NCBI GenBank assembly: GCA_031278895.1
Contig: JAITJN010000037.1
Span: 35,724-99,723, forward strand
Reading direction: 5' to 3'
DNA: 64,000 nucleotides
From: Candidatus Endomicrobiellum guadaloupense
GTDB lineage: Bacteria; Elusimicrobiota; Endomicrobiia; Endomicrobiales; Endomicrobiaceae
The position numbers were made by a program, and so were the translations under genes. Under the pieces are notes generated by a model that was not told the DNA's origin, did no database searches, and was given only the letters and a program-made list of their open reading frames with translations. Shown here in pieces: positions 51,420 to 60,385 of this stretch (the stretch's first letter is position 1; each line of letters starts with the position of its first letter).

Positions 51420-52622
51420 ATGCTTCCAAAAGGTTTTAAAGTTGCTGGAATAAGTTCTGGATTGTCAAACAAAGAAGGGAAGAAAGATCTTGCTATTTTT
51501 ATTTCTGATGTTGCAGCTAGCGCGGCTGGAATTTTTACACAAAGTGTTGCAAAAGCAGCACCTGTCCTTTTAGATATTGAAAGGTTAAAAAAAGGCGGTA
51601 AATTTTTTGGTGTTATAGCAAACTCAGGTTGTGCTAATACTTGTACAGGAGATAAGGGGTTAGAAGATGCACAATATGTTTGTTCTGTTGCTGAAACTGT
51701 ATTTGGACTAAAGTCTGGTTCAATACTATGTGCATCTACTGGTGTTATAGGACAATATCTAAATATCTCCAAAAATAATTTTACTGAAAAAATTGAATTA
51801 TTAAAAACCAATTCAGGAACGTCATCATCAAATGAGGAAAACGCTGTTTCTGCCATAATGACTACTGACACTTTTATAAAAAAGTCTGAAAAAGAGATTG
51901 TTGTTAAGAATGGCAAAATTAAAATCTGGGGTTGTATAAAAGGAGCAGGAATGATACACCCAAATTTAAAAGGTCTTCATGCAACAATGCTTTCTTTTAT
52001 ATTAACAGATGCAGAGATAGAAAGTGCTGAACTTCAAAAGATTTTAGAAAAATCTGCCGATAAATCGTACAATTGCGTTTCCGTTGATGGTGATACATCT
52101 ACAAATGATACTGTAATAGTTTTATCTAATGGTCAAAGTGGGACAGGGAAATTATCACGAGATGATACAAAAGCTTTTATAAGAACTTTTGATGAGCTTA
52201 CTTTGGAACTAGCTAAATCTGTAGCAAAAGATGGTGAAGGCGCTACAAAGTTTATTGAGGTTGAAGTTAAAAATGCCAAAACCAAATCTGATGCAAAAAT
52301 TATAGCCTCTACTATTGCAACTTCTCCTCTTTTTAAAACAGCGATGTTTGGCGCTGATGCTAATTGGGGAAGAATTGTTGCTGCAGCAGGAAGAGCATGT
52401 GTATCTTTTGAGTTGAATAAAGTCAATATATATATAGCAGGTATTCACACTTTCAAAAATGGCGTTGCTTTGATGTTTTCTGAAAGAGCTGCAAAAAAAT
52501 CTCTTTCAGAAAAAGAAGTTAGAGTTATTCTAGATTTGGGTATTGGCAACGAGTCAAGCAAGTATTATACTTGTGATTTTTCTTATGATTATATACGCAT
52601 TAACGCCGACTATCGAAGCTAA
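51420..52622 (+). CDS. argJ: Bifunctional ornithine acetyltransferase / N-acetylglutamate synthase
   Basis: PKGFKVAGISSGL...KGAGMIHPNLKGLHATMLSFILTDA...SVDGDTSTNDTVIVLSNG. Confidence 0.97.
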   Translation: MLPKGFKVAGISSGLSNKEGKKDLAIFISDVAASAAGIFTQSVAKAAPVLLDIERLKKGGKFFGVIANSGCANTCTGDKGLEDAQYVCSVAETVFGLKSGSILCASTGVIGQYLNISKNNFTEKIELLKTNSGTSSSNEENAVSAIMTTDTFIKKSEKEIVVKNGKIKIWGCIKGAGMIHPNLKGLHATMLSFILTDAEIESAELQKILEKSADKSYNCVSVDGDTSTNDTVIVLSNGQSGTGKLSRDDTKAFIRTFDELTLELAKSVAKDGEGATKFIEVEVKNAKTKSDAKIIASTIATSPLFKTAMFGADANWGRIVAAAGRACVSFELNKVNIYIAGIHTFKNGVALMFSERAAKKSLSEKEVRVILDLGIGNESSKYYTCDFSYDYIRINADYRS

Positions 52623-52889
52623 CGCTCTGTTTCCTGATTTTCTATCCTCTGCGTGATGGACTGGGCCAAAGTTTGCAGTACCTAACTATTCTATTAATTA
52701 ATGTACTTTGTTGTTAGTAACCTGCATCACCTGCAAAAGTTCAAATAGATATTAGACTTTGAAAATATATAATGTTGTATCAAGGGAAGTATAAAGTGAG
52801 GAATTGAAAAGGAGAAGAACTTTTGGGGTTTAGGCAAAAGAAATATCACGATTTTGGGATAAACTGGTTAAAAAGAGCAATGGTTAAGA

Positions 52890-53063
52890 GAACAATTTTT
52901 TGACATATACCATTAGGATTTAACAGATATTGAAAATGTAAAGCAAGACGTAGAAGATTACTTATTTTGTATAATACGCAAAAAGTTCATGAGGGTTTAA
53001 ATTGGCTAACGCCTTTTGATTTTACAAGACAGTTAAATCAGTCGCTTGACATTTCAAATATTT
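52890..53063 (+). pseudogene. Integrase-core (IS481/IS3-like) transposase C-terminal remnant
   Basis: Pieces LTDIENVKQDVEDYLF / LILYNTQKVHEGLNWLTPFDFTRQLNQSLDISNI*; resembles YN..RPHeGLn..TP integrase C-terminus. Confidence 0.6.
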
Positions 53064-53246
53064 AGTTTGTCATAAACGCGTACATAGGTTTGACAAAGTC
53101 TTTGTATTTATTATAGAATTTGAATAGTTTAATATAAAAAAAGAAGCCGCCCGGGCTCACCTTAACCATGTATTTAATGTGTTTGTAGTTTAGGGAAAAG
53201 GTTAAAAAGTATTAATATATTTTGTCGCATGGCAACTGTTTACGGG

Positions 53247-53275
53247 GCGGATAATTTTATCTGCTTCGATTTTTT
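53247..53275 (+). terminator. Candidate attenuator in the infC leader
   Basis: GCGGATA-attt-TATCTGC followed by ttcgaTTTTTT, about 70 nt upstream of infC coding sequence. Confidence 0.4.
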
Positions 53276-53339
53276 ATTTGAAAATTGGAAAGGGATAGTC
53301 TCCCGATAACCAAGAGGAGGAATCGTCGAAAACAAAAGA

Positions 53340-53846
53340 TTTCGTATAAACCAATTTATCAGAGTCCCGGAAGTAAGACTTATTGATTTTGATGGAACTA
53401 TGGTGGGGATAGTAAAAACATATGAAGCTTTGGCAAATGCTCAAGCAAAAGAATTAGACTTAGTTGAAATTTCTCCTCAGGCAAATCCTCCTGTGTGCAG
53501 AATAGTCAACTTTTCTAAGTTTAAATATGAGATGGATAAGAAAGAAAAAGAAGCGAAAAAGAAACAGAAGATTTCTCAAGTAAAAGAAATAAGAATAAGA
53601 CCTCGTATAGGAGAACATGATTTAGAGGTAAAAATTAAACACGCCAGAGAATTTATAGCTGATGGCGATAAAGTTCAACTTACAGCTATGTTTTCAGGAA
53701 GAGAAATGCAGCATAAAGATTTAGGTATAAAGATTATGGATAAGATCAAAGAATCTTTATCTGATGTTGCAGACCCGGAAGGAAGAACATCTTCAATGGG
53801 CACAAGGGTATTTATGACTTTGGCTCCAAAAAAGAATGTAAAATAA
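53340..53846 (+). CDS. infC: Translation initiation factor IF-3 (start codon uncertain)
   Basis: In-frame [56 protein letters not shown]; track starts at internal ATG 53400. Non-ATG start likely; in-frame ATT at 53340; SD aggagg at 53316-53321. Confidence 0.9.
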   Translation, partial: [168 protein letters not shown]

Positions 53847-53917
53847 CATAAATATAACGTGAGTAGTTTAAATAAAACAGTTTTGTTTAAATGTCAGGTT
53901 TATAACGGGAGATAAAT

Positions 53918-54118
53918 ATGCCTAAGATGAAGACGCATAGTGGAGCAAAAAAACGTTTCAAAGTTACAGGTACAGGGAAAGTTAAATATAAAAAGCCAGG
54001 ACAAAGACATTTGATGACTGGTGATTCTGGAAATCAAAACAGAAAGTCAAGAAAACCTGTTTTAGTTACTGATTCAGATGTGAAGACTATCAAGAAGATT
54101 ATGCCATACAGCTTCTAA
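53918..54118 (+). CDS. rpmI: 50S ribosomal protein L35
   Basis: MPKMKTHSGAKKRFKVTGTGKVKYKKPGQRHL. Confidence 0.97.
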   Translation: MPKMKTHSGAKKRFKVTGTGKVKYKKPGQRHLMTGDSGNQNRKSRKPVLVTDSDVKTIKKIMPYSF

Positions 54119-54159
54119 TTTCTAATTAATATTTACTTATATAATCAAGGAGATTTGCA

Positions 54160-54510
54160 ATGCGTGCAAAAAGCGTAGTATATACAAGGCAAAAAAAGAA
54201 AAAAATATTTAGACTTGCCAAAGGTTCTTATGCAACAAAAAAGAACCGTTGGAGAATGGTCATACAACAGGTTGAGCGTTCTTTAGATTATGCTTACACT
54301 GGAAGAAAAGATAATAAAGCTAATTTTAGAACCCTTTGGATAGTTCGTCTTAATGCTGCAGTAAGGCAAGAAGGTCTTTCTTATAATAAGTTCATTTCTG
54401 GTCTTAAAAAGGTCAATGTTGCCCTAGATAGAAAAATGCTTGCTGAAATAGCAGTAAATGACAATACCACTTTCAAGCAATTAATTGAGATTGCAAAAGC
54501 TTCTTCTTAA
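54160..54510 (+). CDS. rplT: 50S ribosomal protein L20
   Basis: LAKGSYATKKNRWRMVIQQVERSLDYAYTGRKDNKANFRTLWIVRLNAAVRQEGLSYNKFISGL. Confidence 0.97.
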   Translation: MRAKSVVYTRQKKKKIFRLAKGSYATKKNRWRMVIQQVERSLDYAYTGRKDNKANFRTLWIVRLNAAVRQEGLSYNKFISGLKKVNVALDRKMLAEIAVNDNTTFKQLIEIAKASS

Positions 54511-54521
54511 AGTAAAAATAA

Positions 54522-55826
54522 ATGAAATTTTCTCCAGCAAAGACATTAATATTGTTTTTTTTTGGACTCATAGCGGCAGGTACGGCGTTTTTGTCGTTGC
54601 CTGCCGCTCATAGTTTTAGTAAATTTTCTTTTATTACAAATCTGTTTACTTCTGTTTCTGCCGTATGTGTTACTGGTCTTTCAGTTGTCAATATTGGTGA
54701 ATACTATTCTAATTTTGGGCAGATTATTATCTTAATATTGACACAGTTAGGTGGATTGGGATACATGTTTGTCTCAACTGTAATTACACTGCTTCTTGGC
54801 AAGATGGCATTAAAAGATAGACGCATAATGCAAGAACTTTTTGATGTGGCTTCATTTAAAGGATTAAAATATCTTCTTTCAAAAGCAGTTATCTTTGTTT
54901 TAGGTATAGAGTTATTTGGAGCTGTTGTTTTAACATTAATTTTTTTACAAGACTTTTCCTTTTTAAGAGCTATTTACTTAGGAATATTCCATTCAATAAC
55001 TGCATTTTGTAATGCTGGGTTTAGTATTTTTGGCGATAGCATGTCTAGGTTTGCTGCCAATCCTGCTATTATATATGCTATTGCAATTTTAGTAATATTA
55101 GGTGGGTTTGGCTTTTTTGTTATAGTTGATATTTATGATACTTATAAGCAAAGACGTAGACATTTATCTACCCATACTAAAGTTGTTCTTTCTGTGACTG
55201 CAATAATTACAGGTATAGCATTTGTACTATTTTTATTTTCAGATGCTTTAAAAGGACAAGGATTATTTTTTTTAATAAACAATTCTCTCTTTCAAGCAGT
55301 AAGCGGCAGAACAGCTGGTTTCTATACAGTATCTCCAATGCTATTTGACGATTTTACTAACAGCTTGTTTATGATTTTAATGTCTGTAGGAGCAGCTCCA
55401 GGAAGCACGACTGGTGGTATAAAGGTAACTACCATAGCTTTGGTTTTTGTATTTATAAGAAGCGTATTAAAAGGCGATGAAGATTATGTTTTATTTAAGA
55501 GAAGAATACCGATTCACCTTATAAAAAAAGCTCTAGTTATTTTTATAGTATTTTTTGTTTTAATAGCATTATTGTCGCTTATACTTATGTTGCAAGAAAA
55601 TTATTTAAGACCTATAACTGTTGTTTTTGAAGTTATCTCGGCATTTGCTACAGTTGGGCTATCGCTTGATATTACGTCTGATCTGGCTTTAGCTGGCAAA
55701 ATATATGTCATTATAGCTATGTTAACAGGACGTATTGGAATACTAACTGTGCTTATAGTAATGGTAAATCCAGTTGCAAAGAAGAAAAATATTAAATATC
55801 CTGAAGGTAGAATATTAGTCGGATAA
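54522..55826 (+). CDS. TrkH/KtrB family potassium transporter
   Basis: SVSAVCVTGLSVVNIGEYYSNFGQIIILILTQLGGLGYM...AAPGSTTGGIKVTT. Confidence 0.93.
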   Translation: MKFSPAKTLILFFFGLIAAGTAFLSLPAAHSFSKFSFITNLFTSVSAVCVTGLSVVNIGEYYSNFGQIIILILTQLGGLGYMFVSTVITLLLGKMALKDRRIMQELFDVASFKGLKYLLSKAVIFVLGIELFGAVVLTLIFLQDFSFLRAIYLGIFHSITAFCNAGFSIFGDSMSRFAANPAIIYAIAILVILGGFGFFVIVDIYDTYKQRRRHLSTHTKVVLSVTAIITGIAFVLFLFSDALKGQGLFFLINNSLFQAVSGRTAGFYTVSPMLFDDFTNSLFMILMSVGAAPGSTTGGIKVTTIALVFVFIRSVLKGDEDYVLFKRRIPIHLIKKALVIFIVFFVLIALLSLILMLQENYLRPITVVFEVISAFATVGLSLDITSDLALAGKIYVIIAMLTGRIGILTVLIVMVNPVAKKKNIKYPEGRILVG

Positions 55827-55829
55827 AGG

Positions 55830-56534
55830 ATGGATCTGATGAAAAAGAGACAGTATGCTGTTATAGGTCTTGGAACGTTTGGTTATAACGTAGCTGTACA
55901 GCTTGAAAAGAAAGGCATGCAAGTTTTAGCCATTGACAATGATCCTGAAATAGTCAACAAAATAAGCGCGTTAGTTACACAGGCGTTAATAGCTGATGCT
56001 ACTGACGAAAAAGCTATGGAAGATGCGGGTATTGCAGATTGTGATAGTGTTATAGTTTCAATAGGAGAAAGCATAGAAACAAGTATCCTCTCGACATTGA
56101 TAGTTAAAGAACTCGGTGTTAAAAATATTATTGTAAAGTCAGCAAGTTCATGGCACTCAAAAGTTGCAGCTAAGATAGGTGCAAACACAATAGTTTACCC
56201 AGAACTTGAAATGGCCAAGAAACTTGTTGATGGAATAGTATCGCCGAATATTTTGGAACAAATAGAACTTTCAACAGAATATAATTTAATTGAAATAGTT
56301 GCTCCAAAAGCAATTTGGGGTAAGACAATAAAGAGTTCTGGATTTAGAAATAATTATGGTGTAAATATAATCGCAATACGCAAGCAGATTCCGTTTATTA
56401 ATGACGATGGTCAAAGCGATATGAAAGAGCAGATAAATATGACCCCTGGCCCTGAAGATGAAATAAATCAAAATGATACTTTGGTAGTTATTGGTTCAAA
56501 GGAATCTTTGACCAAATTGAAAGAGGATAAATAA
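55830..56534 (+). CDS. TrkA/KtrA-type K+ channel regulatory subunit (RCK_N + RCK_C)
   Basis: YAVIGLGTFGYNVAVQLEKKGMQVLAIDNDPEIVNKI; C-terminal RCK_C-like half. Confidence 0.92.
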   Translation: MDLMKKRQYAVIGLGTFGYNVAVQLEKKGMQVLAIDNDPEIVNKISALVTQALIADATDEKAMEDAGIADCDSVIVSIGESIETSILSTLIVKELGVKNIIVKSASSWHSKVAAKIGANTIVYPELEMAKKLVDGIVSPNILEQIELSTEYNLIEIVAPKAIWGKTIKSSGFRNNYGVNIIAIRKQIPFINDDGQSDMKEQINMTPGPEDEINQNDTLVVIGSKESLTKLKEDK

Positions 56535-56806
56535 TGATTAAAGATGATTCTCAAGAAGCAAATCATATAGAGGTAGGAAAATTTTATTTTTTAAATAATA
56601 AGTTTGACGAAGCGATTGCAGAGTTTAAAAAGGTTCTAGAAACAAACCCATCAAACTCAGAAGCTTATTATAATATTGGGCTTATAAAGGAAGTTTCTAA
56701 TTTACCTAACGAGGCAAAAGATATGTATTCAAAAGCTTTGGCTATCAATCCGGATTATAAAATAGCTAAAGATCGCTTGAACAAACTTATTGGTGTTGAA
56801 AACTAA
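56534..56806 (+). CDS. Small TPR-repeat protein
   Basis: KFDEAIAEFKKVLETNPSNSEAYYNIGLIKEVSNLPNEAKDMYSKALAINPDYKIA. Confidence 0.85.
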   Translation: MIKDDSQEANHIEVGKFYFLNNKFDEAIAEFKKVLETNPSNSEAYYNIGLIKEVSNLPNEAKDMYSKALAINPDYKIAKDRLNKLIGVEN

Positions 56807-56838
56807 TTTACTAATTTTTATAAGTAAAGGACTTTGTA

Positions 56839-57858
56839 ATGGAATGTATACAAAAAATTATAAGTGAAGCTAGGGAGAAGATAAAAAATGCTGAGATTTC
56901 TTCTCTTGAAAATATTAAGACGGAGTATCTAGGTAAAAACGGGGTTTTAACACAAATTCTAAAGTCTTTGTCTTCATATTCAATTGAAGATAAAAAAAGA
57001 ATAGGTTCGCAGGCAAATAATGCAAAAAACATTATAGAAAGTGAGATAGAAAGCAAAAAGGAGGGTCTCAAAAAGTCTTTCCTTGATGAAAAGATGCGCG
57101 GCGAAAAACTTGATTATTCAAAAAGTTTTTATTTTCCTTTTTCAAAAGGGAGTTTTCATCCGATAATCCAAACAATACAGGACATAAGTACTGTTTTTAA
57201 ATCTCTTGGGTTTGCTGTAGCTGAAGGGTCGGAAATAGAAACCGAGAAATATAATTTTGAAGCTTTAAACATTCCAGAAAGCCATCCTGCTAGAGATACT
57301 CATGACACATTTTATCTTGAAGGACTGAAGGCATTGCTTAGGACGCATACTTCTCCAGGACAAATTCATGTTATGGAAAAAAATAAACCTCCTATAAAAG
57401 TTATTGTCCCTGGCAAAGTTTACAGGAATGAAGCTTCTGATGCTACACATTTTTCAACTTTCCATCAAGTTGAAGGTTTGGTTGTAGATGAGAATATAAC
57501 ATTTGTTGATTTGAAAACAATGTTAGCTGATTTTATACATAAAATTTTTGGTTCAGATATAGGTATACGTTTTAGACCATCGCATTTTCAATTTACAGAG
57601 CCTTCGGCAGAAGTTGATATGCAATGTATTTTTTGTAAAGGAAAAAGTTGCAGACTTTGCAAATCTTCAGGCTGGCTAGAAATTTTGGGCTGCGGTATGG
57701 TTCACCCAAATGTTTTAAAAGGTGTTAATTATGACTCTGAAAAATATACTGGTTATGCTTTTGGTTTAGGAGTTGAAAGAATAACAATGTTTAAGTATGG
57801 AATTGACGATATTCGTTTGTTCTATGAAAATGATTTGAGATTTTTAAAACAGTTTTAA
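56839..57858 (+). CDS. pheS: Phenylalanyl-tRNA synthetase alpha subunit
   Basis: HPARDTHDTFYLEGLKALLRTHTSPGQIHVME...GMVHPNVL...FGLGVERITMFKYGIDDIRLFYENDLRFL. Confidence 0.98.
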   Translation: MECIQKIISEAREKIKNAEISSLENIKTEYLGKNGVLTQILKSLSSYSIEDKKRIGSQANNAKNIIESEIESKKEGLKKSFLDEKMRGEKLDYSKSFYFPFSKGSFHPIIQTIQDISTVFKSLGFAVAEGSEIETEKYNFEALNIPESHPARDTHDTFYLEGLKALLRTHTSPGQIHVMEKNKPPIKVIVPGKVYRNEASDATHFSTFHQVEGLVVDENITFVDLKTMLADFIHKIFGSDIGIRFRPSHFQFTEPSAEVDMQCIFCKGKSCRLCKSSGWLEILGCGMVHPNVLKGVNYDSEKYTGYAFGLGVERITMFKYGIDDIRLFYENDLRFLKQF

Positions 57859-57865
57859 CCTTTGC

Positions 57866-57913
57866 GTATTGCAAGAAATTCTTTTGCATTTGCTATAGAA
57901 TGAATTGCAATAC
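57866..57913. other. Intergenic inverted repeat downstream of pheS
   Basis: GTATTGCA(agaa)ATTC ... GAATTGCAATAC. Confidence 0.6.
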
Positions 57914-57971
57914 TTAACAAATTTAGTATAATTTTTATATATAAAAGTAGATCGAGTATAGAATAGAAAGC

Positions 57972-58000
57972 CTCGCCCCTTCTTTAAGTGCGTGGGGGAG
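57972..58000 (+). other. GC-rich hairpin between pheS and pheT
   Basis: CTCgCCCC-loop-GGGGGAG followed by TTCA in an otherwise AT-rich intergenic region. Confidence 0.55.
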
Positions 58001-58014
58001 TTCATGGAATTAAC

Positions 58015-60381
58015 ATGAAAATATCATATAACTTATTAAAAGAATTCGTTGATTTTGAATTAAGTCCTAAAGATCTTGCTTCATTACTTACATCTATAGG
58101 TATAGAGGCTTCTCTAATTTCCCAAGGATGTGGTTGGACAAATGTTGTAACAGCAAAAGTTTTAGATGTTCAAAAACATCCAAGTGCTGATAGATTGTCT
58201 TTGTGTAAAGTAAGTGATGGTACTAAAGAGTATTCAATAGTATGTGGAGCAAAAAATATTGCTTCAGGCCAAATTGTTCCTCTTGCAAAAATTGGAGCAG
58301 TTCTTCCAGGAAACTTTGAAATAAAGAAGTCAAAGATAAGAGGTGTTGAATCTGAAGGGATGATTTGTTCAGAAAAAGAGCTAGGAGTAAAAGAAGAATC
58401 TCAAGGGATTTTCGTACTTGACGATAAAATAAAAATAGGATTTCCTCTTGAAGATGTTTTAGAGGCAATAGATTCTGTTTTAGAGATAGAAATAACTACT
58501 AATAGAGGAGATTGTTTAAGTCATTTAGGAATTGCCAGAGAAATTGGTGCTAAGCTTCGTAAAGTTGTTTCTATTCCGAAACTAAAAGTCCTAAAAAGAC
58601 TTCCACTATTAAACAATATTGAAATAAAATCAAATTTATGTAAACGTTATATGGGCAGCATTATTTCTGACGTTAAAGTTGGACCATCACCAAAATGGCT
58701 TACAGATATTTTGGCAAAAAGTGCAATAAGGTCTATAAATAATATTGTTGATATAACTAATTTTGTCATGATTGAACTTGGTCAACCTTTGCATGCTTTT
58801 GACCTAAATAAAATTTCTTCAAAGAATATTATTGTAAGAGAAGCTAAGGAATCTGAAAAAATAACAGCTCTTGATGCAAAAGAGTACAATCTAGAACCAG
58901 GAATGCTTGTTATATGTGATGAACAAAAACCTATCGCAATAGCTGGAGTTATGGGTGGAAAGTTTTCAGGTGTTGATGAAAAAACTGAAAAAATTTTTCT
59001 CGAAAGCGCTATATTTGACGCGACTTCAGTAAGAAAGACGTCAAAGAAATTAAATCTTTCGTCAGATTCTTCTTATAGATTTGAAAGAGGCTTAGGTTGG
59101 AATATAACTGAGCTTGCCTTGTGGAGAGCTGTAAACCTTATAACTGAAATTGCAGGCGGCAAACAGGAATCCATAGAAGATTTACATACTGTAAAGTATG
59201 AAAAACCAAAAATACCCTTAAGGATTGGAAGAGTAAGTAAAATTTTAGGATATAGTGTTGAAGAAGATGAAATAGGCGAGATCTTGAAATTTTTAGGTAT
59301 AGATTTACAACCAAAAGGCGAAGTTATTCTTTGTACAATCCCTTCTTGGCGCAATGATATAAAAATTGAAGTTGATTTAATTGAAGAGATTGCAAGAATA
59401 AAAGGGTACGATGCTATACCTACTTTAAAAACACATATAGATTATTCTTACACGCCAAATAATTCTTATCTTACGGCCATAGTTGAAGAATTTAGAACTA
59501 ATCTAAATGATCTTGGTTTTAGTGAAGCATTAAACTGTAGTTTTTTAGAAATTAACGAATTAGAAAAATTTGGATTAAAGTATTATTACAAAATAGCAAA
59601 TCCAATTTCTAAAGAGAACGAAGTTCTAAGGTCATCATTACTTCCTGGTCTATTTAAAAATTTAATGCTTAATATAAGCCAATGTGCCGAAACTGTAACG
59701 CTTTTTGAACATGGAAAAGTTTTTGGTCATACAGGGGAAAAAAAGACTTTTGCTGCTATAATGTATGGTAAAGTTTGGCATGAATGGTGGAAATGGACAC
59801 AACAAAAAGTAAATCCCAGTTTTGACTTTTATTTTGGTGGCGGAATAATAAACAATATCTTGCCTTCACAAGAGTTTATGATAGTTGAAAATTTAGACCC
59901 TTCTTCATATTTTCATATAGGAAAGACTGCATCTTTATTTTTCAGAGGTAAAGTTGTTGGACAATTTGGTATTTTAAAACCTTCTCTTACAACCGATATC
60001 AAAGATGAAGTTTTTTATTTTGAAATGGATTTAGTCCCAGTTGAGAATATATGTGTAAAAAAGAATAATTTTTACAAAGTGTATTCAAAATTTCCAGCTG
60101 TAAAAAGAGATATCTCTGTAACTGCAGACAAATTCTTGCAATTTGCAAAAATAGAAAAAGTTATAAAAAATGTCATGATGTCAGGCGGCATATTAAAAGA
60201 ATATTCCTTGTTTTCAGTTTACAATGATGAATCTAAATTAGGGGAAGGGAAAGTCAGCTACTCTTTTAGATTGTCTTATAAAAATGACGATAAAACTTTA
60301 AGTGATGAAGAAGTAAACAGCGATGTTTCAGTTCTTCTAAATAAATTGGACTTACAATTAGGCGTTAAGCTTAGACAGTAA
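58015..60381 (+). CDS. pheT: Phenylalanyl-tRNA synthetase beta subunit
   Basis: MKISYNLLKEFVDFELSPKDLASLLTSIGIEA; tRNA-binding, B3/B4 and FDX-ACB regions; start corrected from 57988. Confidence 0.97.
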   Translation: MKISYNLLKEFVDFELSPKDLASLLTSIGIEASLISQGCGWTNVVTAKVLDVQKHPSADRLSLCKVSDGTKEYSIVCGAKNIASGQIVPLAKIGAVLPGNFEIKKSKIRGVESEGMICSEKELGVKEESQGIFVLDDKIKIGFPLEDVLEAIDSVLEIEITTNRGDCLSHLGIAREIGAKLRKVVSIPKLKVLKRLPLLNNIEIKSNLCKRYMGSIISDVKVGPSPKWLTDILAKSAIRSINNIVDITNFVMIELGQPLHAFDLNKISSKNIIVREAKESEKITALDAKEYNLEPGMLVICDEQKPIAIAGVMGGKFSGVDEKTEKIFLESAIFDATSVRKTSKKLNLSSDSSYRFERGLGWNITELALWRAVNLITEIAGGKQESIEDLHTVKYEKPKIPLRIGRVSKILGYSVEEDEIGEILKFLGIDLQPKGEVILCTIPSWRNDIKIEVDLIEEIARIKGYDAIPTLKTHIDYSYTPNNSYLTAIVEEFRTNLNDLGFSEALNCSFLEINELEKFGLKYYYKIANPISKENEVLRSSLLPGLFKNLMLNISQCAETVTLFEHGKVFGHTGEKKTFAAIMYGKVWHEWWKWTQQKVNPSFDFYFGGGIINNILPSQEFMIVENLDPSSYFHIGKTASLFFRGKVVGQFGILKPSLTTDIKDEVFYFEMDLVPVENICVKKNNFYKVYSKFPAVKRDISVTADKFLQFAKIEKVIKNVMMSGGILKEYSLFSVYNDESKLGEGKVSYSFRLSYKNDDKTLSDEEVNSDVSVLLNKLDLQLGVKLRQ

Positions 60382-60385
60382 TGTT

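Noticed and set aside
53141-53160. GC-rich GCCGCCCGGGCT block as tRNA or rRNA fragment
   Set aside because: Too short and no cloverleaf or rRNA similarity recognised; perhaps a weak minus-strand terminator.
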